Source: Flavobacteriaceae bacterium
Lineage (GTDB): Bacteria; Bacteroidota; Bacteroidia; Flavobacteriales; Flavobacteriaceae
Length of the DNA stretch: 42,344 nt
Direction: 5' to 3'
Assembly (NCBI GenBank): GCA_029247985.1
Contig: JAQWKF010000003.1
Location: 1-42,344 of the forward strand
In this document: positions 7,471 to 16,402 of the stretch, piece by piece
How the letters are laid out: every line of letters starts with the position of its first letter
Position numbering within the stretch: the first letter of the stretch is position 1
Notes under the pieces: generated by a model
Seen by the model: only the letters and a program-made list of their open reading frames with translations
What the model was told of the DNA's origin: nothing
Databases searched by the model: none
Program-made: the position numbers and the translations under genes

Positions 7471-8914
7471 ACCATTTTGCTACCCAACCATTAACTGTAT
7501 CAGAAAGCCTCAATATAGCAATCAATACACCATATACAAGTGTAATCAGAGTAGATTTAAGTACAATTGAAGCTAATGGATGTATATTTAACTCTAGCAT
7601 GCTACTAGCCGCAAACAATAGTCCTATAACAACAAATGCTTTCAAGGTATTTTTATTGTAAGGATGCACATGGAAATAGCGATAAACAAACGCCATGCGT
7701 ACATAGGTAAAGACCACCAAAACCACTAGTGTTGACAATGCTGCGCCATTGATTCCATATAATGGAATAGTCAAGCGATTCCCGATGAAGACAAATACGG
7801 CCATAAAAATGGTAAGTGTAAGCGATATACGGTACTGCTTCGAATTGATAAGCATGGTGTTTGAGGCCCCCGAGCTCATCACGATAAGCTTTGCAAACGA
7901 AATCATCAAGACCACCAGTGCGGCCGTTTCATAACCATCTACTTGTATCAAATCAAATGATGCATTGATGCTGCCGTTTACCAGCAAGAAGAACCACCCA
8001 CCCAATAACAATAGATTGATGGAGCTATCCTTATATAACTTGGTCAAATGAACTTTATCTTGGTTGTTAATAGCCTTTGCAATCAAAGGGTTTAGAATTT
8101 GAAACAAGGCACGACCAGGAACTTCAATAAGGGCAGCGGTAAAAATCCCCACAGAATAAAAGGCCGTTTGAGCAATTGCTTTGTACTGTGGGAGCATAAA
8201 CTTATCAATATCGATTATTAAGCTTCCAGCGGAACCAGCCAAAACCAAATAAAAAGAATAGCGCAAAAGCTCGGAAACATTCTTTGGCGCTTTAAAAGAT
8301 ATGGCAGGAGGTTGAATTCGGAAAGCTATGAACATCATCATGAGCATTCGCAAGTAATACAAGGCAACCAATAAGATAAAAAACTGATCTAAATCAATTA
8401 CATCAACTTCGTAAGCAAGCAACAAAACAAATATTATAAAGCGAGGATAAATTTCTTTAAAAATATTTCCGATCACGGATTTAAAATGCACACGTGCCCA
8501 TGAATAGAAAATTTCAAAGTAAGCTGTAGCAAAAGCAACAGCAAAAATAACCCATGTATAATGGGCAATTATGGGGTTTTTAACAGAAAGTAATGTCGCA
8601 ATTGTGTTATGAAAATATATAGCCAAAAAACCAAAGGGAAGTACCATTAGCAATGGAATAATCACGATAAAGGAAAGAAAGTTTTGACGCTCGTGTTTGG
8701 CATAGCCACTGTGAAATTTAATAACAGTTTGGGCAACACCAAATCCAATAAGTGGCATTAGTAAATTGGATGAGGACAACAAAAAAACGACTAGCCCCTG
8801 ATTGGAAGCCCCAAAAAAATGGGGATACAGTATAAGTGTATTCACCGCACCTATGCAAAAAGCAAACATGATGCTCAGCAAGTTTTTTGACGATTGAGAG
8901 GTGATCATATTCAT
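7460..8914 (-). CDS. Polysaccharide flippase, MOP superfamily (Wzx-like)
   Basis: The 484-residue protein is almost wholly hydrophobic, with about 12-14 predicted membrane helices and short loops, as expected for lipid-linked oligosaccharide flippases of the MOP/MVF superfamily. Typical features are the early GAVNTLILYPHFFG segment and a paired helix arrangement repeated in two halves. The start at 8914 is chosen because its ATG overlaps the stop of the glycosyltransferase gene as ATGA. A longer frame to 9016 would only read through the upstream gene. It is last in the YfhO-glycosyltransferase-flippase operon, so it probably moves an envelope glycan or its lipid carrier across the inner membrane. 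Exact substrate is unknown. Confidence 0.85.
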   Translation of the reverse strand: MNMITSQSSKNLLSIMFAFCIGAVNTLILYPHFFGASNQGLVVFLLSSSNLLMPLIGFGVAQTVIKFHSGYAKHERQNFLSFIVIIPLLMVLPFGFLAIYFHNTIATLLSVKNPIIAHYTWVIFAVAFATAYFEIFYSWARVHFKSVIGNIFKEIYPRFIIFVLLLAYEVDVIDLDQFFILLVALYYLRMLMMMFIAFRIQPPAISFKAPKNVSELLRYSFYLVLAGSAGSLIIDIDKFMLPQYKAIAQTAFYSVGIFTAALIEVPGRALFQILNPLIAKAINNQDKVHLTKLYKDSSINLLLLGGWFFLLVNGSINASFDLIQVDGYETAALVVLMISFAKLIVMSSGASNTMLINSKQYRISLTLTIFMAVFVFIGNRLTIPLYGINGAALSTLVVLVVFTYVRMAFVYRYFHVHPYNKNTLKAFVVIGLLFAASSMLELNIHPLASIVLKSTLITLVYGVLIAILRLSDTVNGWVAKWSNR

Positions 8915-10158
8915 GTCAACAAACGGATTAGGTCGAGGTATTTTTGTGCAATTACATTTCGTTCGTAAGACGCAATACTCTTTGAAGGTTGAGGTAAATC
9001 GTTGTTTACAAACCAATTTATTAAGGTTTTTTCGATCAAAGCCGCTTCATCAAATGAAGCATAAACGCCCAATTGATGCTTTTCAAAAAGCGGTTGCATG
9101 TCACTTGGCTTTGGTCCAATTCCCAAAACAGGACGCTGAGCTGCCATATATTCAAAAAGCTTTCCGTGAATAACATTAGCGGTCATGGGCATATTTATAC
9201 CTAACAATAATAAGGATTTTGCATTTGCCAGTTGCGCGTCAATAATTTCTTTAGGTTGATAATCCAAAAAATGTACATGTGAGTCAATACCGAGTGATTT
9301 TATTTCCGCCTTAATCGAAGTGGCTACTTTGCCGTAAATATCCAGAGAAAAAGCATTACTGAAAGCGGCATTTGACTTGATTAAAGACGCAATAACCTTC
9401 CACAAAGCTGTTGGATTTTGTTGCGCTTTCAAACTTCCTGCATACACCATACCAGCAGTAGGTGCTGAACCCGTGGGCAGGCGCTGCTCATAGCCGTTGG
9501 TGAGTACAGCAATGTTGTGGTTATGGACTATAAAATCCTCTTTTAAAGTTGGAGCGGTTACTACAACGTGATCTGCACGTTGCAACACTTTTTGTTCTAA
9601 ATGCGTGTGCTTTTGCCTTGTTCTTTTGCTTAGAGGCAAGCTTCGGTTTTGAAAAAACCCCGTCCATGGATCTCTAAAATCTGCAACCCAAGCAACACCC
9701 GTTTGTTGTTTGGCCTGCAAGCCAATTAGATGCAACGAATGTGGTGGTCCAGAAGTAATAATTAAATCATAAGGGGTTTCCTTGTGATACTTAAAAAAGA
9801 CTTGTGCCGCAGCATTTGCCCAATACACTCTTGCATCTGGAATAAAAAAGTTAGCACGCACCCACAACATAAAGCGCTTTAGCACTCCTGGCTTTTCGCC
9901 TAGGTTCTCCCCTATGGGTTTTTTGGAGTGTTGTAATGGTTCCCAGCCCGCGACCTTTATTTCCGTAATTTCAGCGTGAACTTTTTGCTCTAAGGCATCA
10001 TCGCGTTGGGCAATACGTGGATTATCGGGTACAAAAACGCTTATATCCAACCCGTTGGCAGCAAAATAATTTGCCAAAAACAACCAACGCTGCACTCCTG
10101 AACCTCCAGAAGGAGGCCAGTAATACACCATAATTGCAATGCGTTTGATATCAGCCAA
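8911..10158 (-). CDS. Glycosyltransferase, GT4-like (GT-B fold)
   Basis: The product has 415 residues from the chosen start. It opens with a first Rossmann strand and the donor/acceptor loop YYWPPSGGSGVQRW, a block I know from flavobacterial GT4-type enzymes. The middle has VADFRDPWTG and HVVVTAPTLKED, and the C-terminal domain has LTNGYE, VYAGSLKAQQNP and LFEYMAAQRPVLG, the last being the usual nucleotide-sugar site. Acidic EX7E-type residues are not clear. The start is taken as TTG at 10158, overlapping the YfhO stop by 8 bases; a TTG at 10194 gives an unlikely 12-residue extension. The enzyme is cytoplasmic or membrane-associated and acts in the same glycan pathway as the flippase. Confidence 0.85.
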   Translation of the reverse strand: MADIKRIAIMVYYWPPSGGSGVQRWLFLANYFAANGLDISVFVPDNPRIAQRDDALEQKVHAEITEIKVAGWEPLQHSKKPIGENLGEKPGVLKRFMLWVRANFFIPDARVYWANAAAQVFFKYHKETPYDLIITSGPPHSLHLIGLQAKQQTGVAWVADFRDPWTGFFQNRSLPLSKRTRQKHTHLEQKVLQRADHVVVTAPTLKEDFIVHNHNIAVLTNGYEQRLPTGSAPTAGMVYAGSLKAQQNPTALWKVIASLIKSNAAFSNAFSLDIYGKVATSIKAEIKSLGIDSHVHFLDYQPKEIIDAQLANAKSLLLLGINMPMTANVIHGKLFEYMAAQRPVLGIGPKPSDMQPLFEKHQLGVYASFDEAALIEKTLINWFVNNDLPQPSKSIASYERNVIAQKYLDLIRLLT

Positions 10159-12568
10159 GTTTGCTCTCTTTTTGTTGACGCATAAGCACTCCAATCATGA
10201 GCAAGAACAATACCCAGCCCGATGCCATCAGTAAGGTGCCATTACGTATTACAGTTGGCTCAAAAGAAAATACAATCTCATGTTTTCCAGGAGGCACTAC
10301 AATTCCTCGAAGCATATAATTAACCTTATGATAGTTTTGCAAGGTCCCATCTATTTCCAACGACCAACCACTGGGATAGTACATCTCCGAGAACACAGCT
10401 AAACGCTCATGTGTTGTGGATACAGTGTATCGCAATAGGTTGTTACGTTTTTCAATCAATGAAATGGTGTCCGTTTCAACTGGCGTGTATTCTACTGACG
10501 TAATCGTTTGAGATAATGCCTGAGTTTTAGGATCAATTTTATTCAGCTTTAAAATGGCCTCATTGGCTGATGCTACTTGAACAACTTCATCAACAAACCA
10601 TACTGGTCCAAGTGCAGATGGGCGCTTTTTCATTCCTTCAGCATATTGGTCATCAATGATAAATTTTACATTTAGCATATCAAGCACCACACTGTCTTGT
10701 TGTTTTAAATAGAAATCATAAACGTCTTGCAGCAAAGCGGGTTTTGCGCCGTGATAGCCTCCTAAACTATTGTGAAAGTAGGCTGTTCTTGAAGACGAAA
10801 AACCAAGCCTGGGCTCAAAAACACGATAAGTAGAATCGTCTTTCAAAATGGATTTGTCCTGAGCAGTTTTATCAAAAGGATAGTCGTATTGGTATTTTCC
10901 TTTAAACTGTTCTGCATTAAAAAAAAGTCTGTTATACTGCCACAAATCAGCCATAGCTATTATTGCAATAACAACGGAAAATACAAACCCGGAAAATAAC
11001 TTGCGCCAGAGAGCAAATAAAGCCAGCACGATTAAAGATAGATAGGTAATGATATGCCATACATCGTCCCAAACAAATAGTTTTCTTGAAGCCTGAATCG
11101 GCTCCAATAAGACGTTTGGCAAATTAGACATCCCCTCAGCAGTTGAAGTAAATGAAAAGAAACCTTTTGCCCCTCCTATTAAAAACAAGATTATGGTAAT
11201 GAAAAAAACTACAACACCATACACGTTCACAAGCTTTTTCCTAGTAATACCCATTCCTTGAGTCAAGTATTGCAAGCCCAACATAGCCGCATAGGGCACG
11301 CAAAGCATGATCATGATTTGCGCGGAACTAACGGCCCTAAATTTACTGTACAAAGGAAAGTAGTCGATAAAAAATTGAGTTATCTCGGGTGTATTTTTAC
11401 CCCAAGAAAAAAGCAAGGAAACGGCAATTATTGACAACAATACTAAACGCGTATTCCTATTGGTAACCACCAAACCCAAAAGCGCAAAAAACACCACCAC
11501 CACACCCAAATAAACAGGGGCAGCAACGAAAGGTTGGTCGCCCCAATACGGTCTAAATTGACGTAGCAAACCAACAGCAGTATCGTAGTCTAAACTCCCA
11601 TCACCTAATTTAGCTTTAATAAACTGCATAAAGGGGCTGTCATCTGCAAAACCCTCGCTTGAACTTCCGCCCATAATATTGGGCGAGATAAAGGTCATAG
11701 ACTCTAAAATACCATAGCTGTAAGAAGTGATATAGTCAAACGAAAGACCGTCAGAAGCTACTTTATCCGATCCATCTGGATTAATAGTCAATTCACTTGA
11801 TCCTCGTGTACTAAATTTGGTGTAATCCAAAGTTGCAAGTACGCTTTGAGCATTTAAAACAAGTGCTAGCATTCCTGAAACAAGTATCGTAAAAACAGGT
11901 TTAAGTGTACTTGATATACTGTGCTTATACCAACTATAAATGCTCCACATAAGGGATATGATAAACACCATAACCAAAGTGTAATAAGTCATCTGCAGAT
12001 GATTGGCATGGAGTTGCAACGCCAACCCAAATGTAAGCCAAAGTATTCCCCATTTTTTGCGATCAAACAGTACTTGAAATAGTCCTAAAAACACAAGCGG
12101 CGCATAGGCTAAGACCATGGCTTTTGTGTTGTGCCCAACCATCAAGATAACAATGTAATAAGAGGAAAAACCATAAGCAAGTGCACCAACTACGGAAACA
12201 GGAACTGAAAAGCGCCTACTTTGCGCAAATAGATAGAAAAAAAACAGGTATAAAAACAGCATATCGGCAGGACGTGGTAGGAAACGCAAAACAGCATCTA
12301 CATATCGCAACACATCATAAGGATAACGACTTGTAATTTGATATGTAGGCATTCCCACAAAGGCATTATCAATCCAGTATGGTTCTTCGTCAAATTCAGC
12401 CCTATGCTCTAAAATTTGACGTTGCATTCCCTTGTATTGTACAATATCGGATTGCTCGAGATACTTATTGGATAGTAAAGGGTAAAAATATGCCAATGAA
12501 ATAACGACAAACAAAACAGTAACTAACGAATGCGGCAGTAAAAAACGTAAAACTGGATTTTTCATCAT
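10151..12568 (-). CDS. YfhO-family polytopic membrane protein
   Basis: The 805-residue protein has an N-terminal helix, a soluble loop with YWIDNAFVGMPTYQI, then about a dozen membrane helices up to residue ~520, and a C-terminal extracytoplasmic domain of ~250 residues before a final helix. This is the layout of YfhO proteins (GT-C-like fold), which in Gram-positives act in glycosylation of lipoteichoic acid; in Bacteroidetes the role is undefined. The block SRYPYDVLRYVDAVLRFLPR and the FFNAEQFKGKYQYDYPF segment are typical. It leads the glycosyltransferase-flippase operon. A TATTTTTG promoter box ends 4 bases before the first of two tandem ATG codons, so the mRNA may be leaderless. Confidence 0.88.
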   Translation of the reverse strand: MMKNPVLRFLLPHSLVTVLFVVISLAYFYPLLSNKYLEQSDIVQYKGMQRQILEHRAEFDEEPYWIDNAFVGMPTYQITSRYPYDVLRYVDAVLRFLPRPADMLFLYLFFFYLFAQSRRFSVPVSVVGALAYGFSSYYIVILMVGHNTKAMVLAYAPLVFLGLFQVLFDRKKWGILWLTFGLALQLHANHLQMTYYTLVMVFIISLMWSIYSWYKHSISSTLKPVFTILVSGMLALVLNAQSVLATLDYTKFSTRGSSELTINPDGSDKVASDGLSFDYITSYSYGILESMTFISPNIMGGSSSEGFADDSPFMQFIKAKLGDGSLDYDTAVGLLRQFRPYWGDQPFVAAPVYLGVVVVFFALLGLVVTNRNTRLVLLSIIAVSLLFSWGKNTPEITQFFIDYFPLYSKFRAVSSAQIMIMLCVPYAAMLGLQYLTQGMGITRKKLVNVYGVVVFFITIILFLIGGAKGFFSFTSTAEGMSNLPNVLLEPIQASRKLFVWDDVWHIITYLSLIVLALFALWRKLFSGFVFSVVIAIIAMADLWQYNRLFFNAEQFKGKYQYDYPFDKTAQDKSILKDDSTYRVFEPRLGFSSSRTAYFHNSLGGYHGAKPALLQDVYDFYLKQQDSVVLDMLNVKFIIDDQYAEGMKKRPSALGPVWFVDEVVQVASANEAILKLNKIDPKTQALSQTITSVEYTPVETDTISLIEKRNNLLRYTVSTTHERLAVFSEMYYPSGWSLEIDGTLQNYHKVNYMLRGIVVPPGKHEIVFSFEPTVIRNGTLLMASGWVLFLLMIGVLMRQQKESKLG

Positions 12569-12572
12569 GTTT

Positions 12573-12580
12573 CAAAAATA
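12573..12580 (-). promoter_or_regulatory. -7 promoter box TATTTTTG for the YfhO operon
   Basis: On the minus strand this exact TAnnTTTG match is followed by AAAC and then the ATG at 12568, a gap of 4 bases. Confidence 0.5.
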
Positions 12581-12616
12581 CAACTCTAAGTATAATGACG
12601 GAATTTTTAATTGATG

Positions 12617-12624
12617 TATCTTTG
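12617..12624 (+). promoter_or_regulatory. -7 promoter box TATCTTTG for the transporter-like gene
   Basis: This exact TAnnTTTG match is followed by AAT and then the ATG at 12628, a gap of 3 bases. It excludes the earlier in-frame start at 12595. Confidence 0.5.
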
Positions 12625-12627
12625 AAT

Positions 12628-13719
12628 ATGCGCTTAATGTCACTATCTATTTTGTGTTTTTCAGCGATGTTGACTATACCCCAAATGTCAATAGCGCAAT
12701 ATACTGATGTCATAAACAGTAACCGTCCAAGTCAATCTATGGGCGCCTTTAGTGTAGGTAAGCGTGTTTATCAATTAGAACAGGGATTATCGTTTCGAAT
12801 GGGTAATTTTAGTTCTTTTCAAGATGCTTCTTTCATAGGCATAGGCGCTAGATCTCAAATCCGCATTGGTTTATTTAAAGAACAATTGGAGTTGGTTGGC
12901 ACTGCTGATTATCAAATTGATGCGTTGCGCTATACTAACAATGTTGGAACATACAATATTGAAAGGAATGCCTTGCGCGATTTAGGAGCTGGTGCTAAAT
13001 ATTTAATATATGACCCCTTTCGAAAGGTTGATAACTACAAACCAAACTTTTACAGTTGGCACGCAAACAATAAAATACGCTGGCGTGATTTAATCCCTGC
13101 AGTATCAGTGTATGCAGGTGCTCAGTTTAGTACAGGCGGCTTTTACCCCTATCAAGAAAACTTTTTGCCATTATTTGATTATAATTATCGCCCCATAATT
13201 GAGCCTTTTGTTTCTGGTACAGCCATGCTTATCTTACAACAACATCTTCGACCAGGGTTGGTAGTGGTACATAATATTGGTATGCGCTATATAATGGCCG
13301 ATGTACAGCAAAAAAAACTGTTAGGAACTGTTACATACAGCACTCGATCAAAATGGTCATTTTTTGGTGAATACACTATTGATGAAAGTCCGCTTTACAG
13401 AGATTTAACGCTTGGCGCTGGTGTGGCATATTTGTTTAATAGTAACTTTCAACTCGATGTGGCCGTACAACAAAATCTAAAGACAACCCCTAGTTTGTTG
13501 ACTGCGGGCATTGGGATTTCCTACAGAATAGACCGTCATAATATTTGGAACGAAGAACCACAAAATATTGATCTAAGGAAGCAAAAAAGGGAAGCCCAAA
13601 AAAACGATAGAAAAGAAAATAAGAAAGTTAGAAAAGCAGATAAAAGAACTGGGCGGGGACTAAAAAAATTAGACAGAAAACAAAAGAAAATTGAACGAAA
13701 AATCAAGCGTGTAAAATGA
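12628..13719 (+). CDS. Outer-membrane transporter-like protein with basic C-terminal tail
   Basis: The product has 363 residues. A signal peptide (about 1-25, ending near SIAQ) is followed by INSNRPSQSMGAFSVGK and repeated amphipathic strands with aromatic ends, as in the MetA-pathway-of-phenol-degradation/transporter outer-membrane family. A final YLFNSNFQLDVAVQQ and GIGISYRI look like closing barrel strands. After the barrel comes an unusual ~50-residue tail that is mostly Lys, Arg and Glu (from about residue 312). The ATG at 12628 gives a proper signal peptide. The stop overlaps the next gene as ATGA, so it heads an operon with a GNAT-like protein and mnmE. Substrate unknown. Confidence 0.75.
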   Translation: MRLMSLSILCFSAMLTIPQMSIAQYTDVINSNRPSQSMGAFSVGKRVYQLEQGLSFRMGNFSSFQDASFIGIGARSQIRIGLFKEQLELVGTADYQIDALRYTNNVGTYNIERNALRDLGAGAKYLIYDPFRKVDNYKPNFYSWHANNKIRWRDLIPAVSVYAGAQFSTGGFYPYQENFLPLFDYNYRPIIEPFVSGTAMLILQQHLRPGLVVVHNIGMRYIMADVQQKKLLGTVTYSTRSKWSFFGEYTIDESPLYRDLTLGAGVAYLFNSNFQLDVAVQQNLKTTPSLLTAGIGISYRIDRHNIWNEEPQNIDLRKQKREAQKNDRKENKKVRKADKRTGRGLKKLDRKQKKIERKIKRVK

Positions 13720-14846
13720 TTGAGATTATAGAAGTAACTTCAAGACAACAGCACCGTGCTTTTTTTCAATTTCCATTTGACCTCTATCGTAATTGCCCTC
13801 AATGGGTTCCCACAATTACAAAGGAAGAAATGGATATTTTTAACCCTCAAAAAAATGCTGTTTTTGAGCACGCCATGGCACGGCTTTTCCTTGCGACCAA
13901 AAAAGGTAAAATAGTAGGCCGTATCGCTGCTATGATTAACTGGGTTGAAGTTGAAGAACTCAAAAAAACCAAAGTGCGTTTTGGCTGGTATGACACCATA
14001 GACGATTTGGAAGTTAGCCAAAAGCTCATCGAGGCAGTTGAGGCGGTTGCCATCGCTGAGGGCATGACCTATATTGAAGGACCAATGGGTTTTTCAAATA
14101 TGGACAAGGCAGGACTTCTAGTGCAGGGATATGAGCACATGAACACCATGATTACTTGGTATCATTACCCCTATCAAAAGGAACATCTAGAAAAATTAGG
14201 TCTTCAAAAACAGAGCGAGTGGATTGAGTTTAAAATTGATATTTACGATGCCAAAGACTCCCCTGAAAAGGTCAAGAAGTTTGCGCGTGTCATCAAAGAG
14301 CGCTACAAACTTAAATCGCTTGAATTTAAAACAACAAAAGATGTTGAGCCTCACGTAGATAAGATGTTTGAATTACTCAATCAAACCTATAACAAATTGC
14401 AGTCTTTTGTACCTATTCAACAACATCAAATTGAAGTGTACAAAAAGAAGTATTTACCCTATGTGCATCCCGATTTTATCAAATGTGTGGTTGATGAAAA
14501 CGATGAAATGATTGGGTTTGCCATTACCATGCCCTCATTTACCAAAGCACTCAAACGTATCAATGGGAACATGTTCCCGTTTGGGTTTTACCATTTGTGG
14601 CGTGCCTTACGTAAAAATAACAGGGCTTCATTTTATTTGATTGGCATAAAAGAAAGCTATCAAAGTAAAGGCGTTACTGCCATTATCTTTCAAGACATAC
14701 AGGAAATGTTTAACAAACGTGGCATTACTGAAGTAGAAACCAATCCTGAATTGGAAGAAAACAAGGCAATTCAATCCATGTGGAAAAACTACAAACACGA
14801 GCTACACAAGCGACGTAGGACTTACCGTAAAGACATTTCACTTTGA
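13716..14846 (+). CDS. GNAT-superfamily-like protein, unknown substrate
   Basis: The 376-residue soluble protein starts with an ATG overlapping the previous stop (ATGA). The N-terminal third contains CPQWVPTITKEEMDIFNP and ATKKGKIVGRIAAMIN, like the first strands of N-acetyltransferases. The C-terminal half has FYLIGIKESYQSKGVTAIIF, which resembles the acetyl-CoA-binding motif A, and GITEVETNPELEENKAIQSM, matching the next helix. Proteins of this length and pattern are frequent in Bacteroidetes and usually named hypothetical or GNAT family. No membrane segment is seen. Position between an outer-membrane protein and mnmE gives no clear function. Confidence 0.75.
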   Translation: MIEIIEVTSRQQHRAFFQFPFDLYRNCPQWVPTITKEEMDIFNPQKNAVFEHAMARLFLATKKGKIVGRIAAMINWVEVEELKKTKVRFGWYDTIDDLEVSQKLIEAVEAVAIAEGMTYIEGPMGFSNMDKAGLLVQGYEHMNTMITWYHYPYQKEHLEKLGLQKQSEWIEFKIDIYDAKDSPEKVKKFARVIKERYKLKSLEFKTTKDVEPHVDKMFELLNQTYNKLQSFVPIQQHQIEVYKKKYLPYVHPDFIKCVVDENDEMIGFAITMPSFTKALKRINGNMFPFGFYHLWRALRKNNRASFYLIGIKESYQSKGVTAIIFQDIQEMFNKRGITEVETNPELEENKAIQSMWKNYKHELHKRRRTYRKDISL

Positions 14847-16237
14847 ACATTAACAACACCATAGTTGCACTGTCAACTGCCCCAGGTGCTGCTGCCATAG
14901 CGGTAATACGCTTGAGTGGAGACGAGGCGATTTCGATAGCTGAAAAAGTATTTAAATCTCGTTTTGGGAAAAAATTAGATCACCAAAATACCCATCAGGT
15001 TTTGTTGGGTGATATACATTATAAAAATGCACTTGTAGACGAAGTCTTGGTATCTGTTTTTAAAACCCCCAATTCCTACACTGGAGAAGACGTGGTAGAA
15101 ATTTCTTGCCACGGATCTGTTTATGTGCAACAAAAAATCTTAGGAGTATTGCAAGATATGGGAGCACGGTTGGCCGAGCCGGGTGAGTTTACACTACGTG
15201 CCTTTTTGAATAAAAAAATGGATTTAGCACAGGCAGAGGCTGTTGCGGATTTAATAGCTGCCGAAAATGAAGCGGCACATCACATTGCGGTACAACATCT
15301 GCGTGGTGGTATTAGTAAAAGTCTAGGAGCGTTGCGAGAAAGACTCTTATCCTTTGCTTCACTTATTGAGCTAGAGCTTGATTTTAGCGAAGAAGATGTT
15401 GCTTTTGCCGATAGAACACAATTGCGTGAACTTGTAGACGACATTCGCACAACACTAAAAAACCTATTGGATTCTTTTGAAACGGGTAATGCGGTAAAGC
15501 TCGGAATACCAGTGGCTCTTATAGGTATGCCTAATGCAGGTAAATCTTCGCTATTAAATGCCTTACTGGAAGAAGACAAAGCCCTTGTTTCTGATATTGC
15601 AGGGACAACTCGTGATAGCATAGAGGACACATTAACTATAGGCGGTATTCAGTATCGTTTTATAGATACCGCAGGACTTCGCAAAACAACAGACCTTGTT
15701 GAAGCCATGGGTGTGGAACGTACACAAGAAAAAATGGACAAAGCTAGCATATTGATGTATGTTGTTGATCCAAAAACACAATCACCACAAGCGGTTATGA
15801 AAGCCTTAAACGAAATTAAGCGTGATGACACTACCCTATTGCTTGTTATTAACAAAAAGGATTTACTCGGAAAGGCTAAACTGCATGACTTCTTCGAGAG
15901 GCTAGAACGTTTGGACGTGGATGCCATCATTTATGATAAAGTGGCTATCAGTACCAAAGACAAAAGCGATATTGCCGCATTAAAGCAGCGCTTTGCTGGC
16001 TTGATTGAATGGAACACAGGAAGCGCATTGGTGAGCAATCAACGGCATTGGGCGGCATTACAAACGGCCATGGCAGGAATCTTAGAGGTAATTCAAGGAA
16101 TTGAAGAAAACCGAAGCAGCGATTTGCTGGCTATTGATATTCGCCAAACCTTACACGAACTGGGTACCATAACTGGTGAGGTCACTACTGATGATATCCT
16201 TGGCAATATCTTCGCAAATTTTTGTATTGGAAAATAG
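14843..16237 (+). CDS. mnmE: tRNA modification GTPase MnmE (TrmE)
   Basis: With MnmG this enzyme builds the cmnm5 group on wobble uridine 34 of certain tRNAs. The 464-residue protein has the N-terminal formyl-THF-binding domain, a helical domain interrupted by a GTPase domain (P-loop GMPNAGKSS at residue 228, switch DIAGTTRDS, DTAGLRKT, specificity loop NKKD) and the C-terminal CIGK motif with its essential Cys. All key motifs are intact. The start is a TTG at 14843 whose last bases form the previous stop (TTGA), giving MNINNTIVALSTAPG, which matches the family start. It is the last gene of a three-gene plus-strand operon. Confidence 0.97.
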   Translation: MNINNTIVALSTAPGAAAIAVIRLSGDEAISIAEKVFKSRFGKKLDHQNTHQVLLGDIHYKNALVDEVLVSVFKTPNSYTGEDVVEISCHGSVYVQQKILGVLQDMGARLAEPGEFTLRAFLNKKMDLAQAEAVADLIAAENEAAHHIAVQHLRGGISKSLGALRERLLSFASLIELELDFSEEDVAFADRTQLRELVDDIRTTLKNLLDSFETGNAVKLGIPVALIGMPNAGKSSLLNALLEEDKALVSDIAGTTRDSIEDTLTIGGIQYRFIDTAGLRKTTDLVEAMGVERTQEKMDKASILMYVVDPKTQSPQAVMKALNEIKRDDTTLLLVINKKDLLGKAKLHDFFERLERLDVDAIIYDKVAISTKDKSDIAALKQRFAGLIEWNTGSALVSNQRHWAALQTAMAGILEVIQGIEENRSSDLLAIDIRQTLHELGTITGEVTTDDILGNIFANFCIGK

Positions 16238-16402
16238 ATTGAGCTAATCTCTTAACCTACTTTTCCTTGCCTGATCATAATTTAATCTATAACGAATGGG
16301 CATAAAAAGCGAAAAGGCCAAAAAGAGAGCCAACCATAGCTATTCAATTTGACCAATTCATTTAGGAAATGCGAATGTATAACAAATATGCATACAAACC
16401 CC
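16238..16402. other. 165-base gap after mnmE with a possible 29-codon ORF
   Basis: The gap between the convergent mnmE and lipoprotein genes has no terminator hairpin I can see. On the minus strand, 16244-16333 encodes 29 residues from a TTG: a short hydrophobic run (ALFLAFSLFMP) and a basic tail (RYRLNYDQARKSRLRD). This could be a tiny membrane peptide or the last exon-like remnant of a decayed membrane-protein gene. A stop lies two codons upstream of the TTG. Evidence is weak. Confidence 0.25.
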
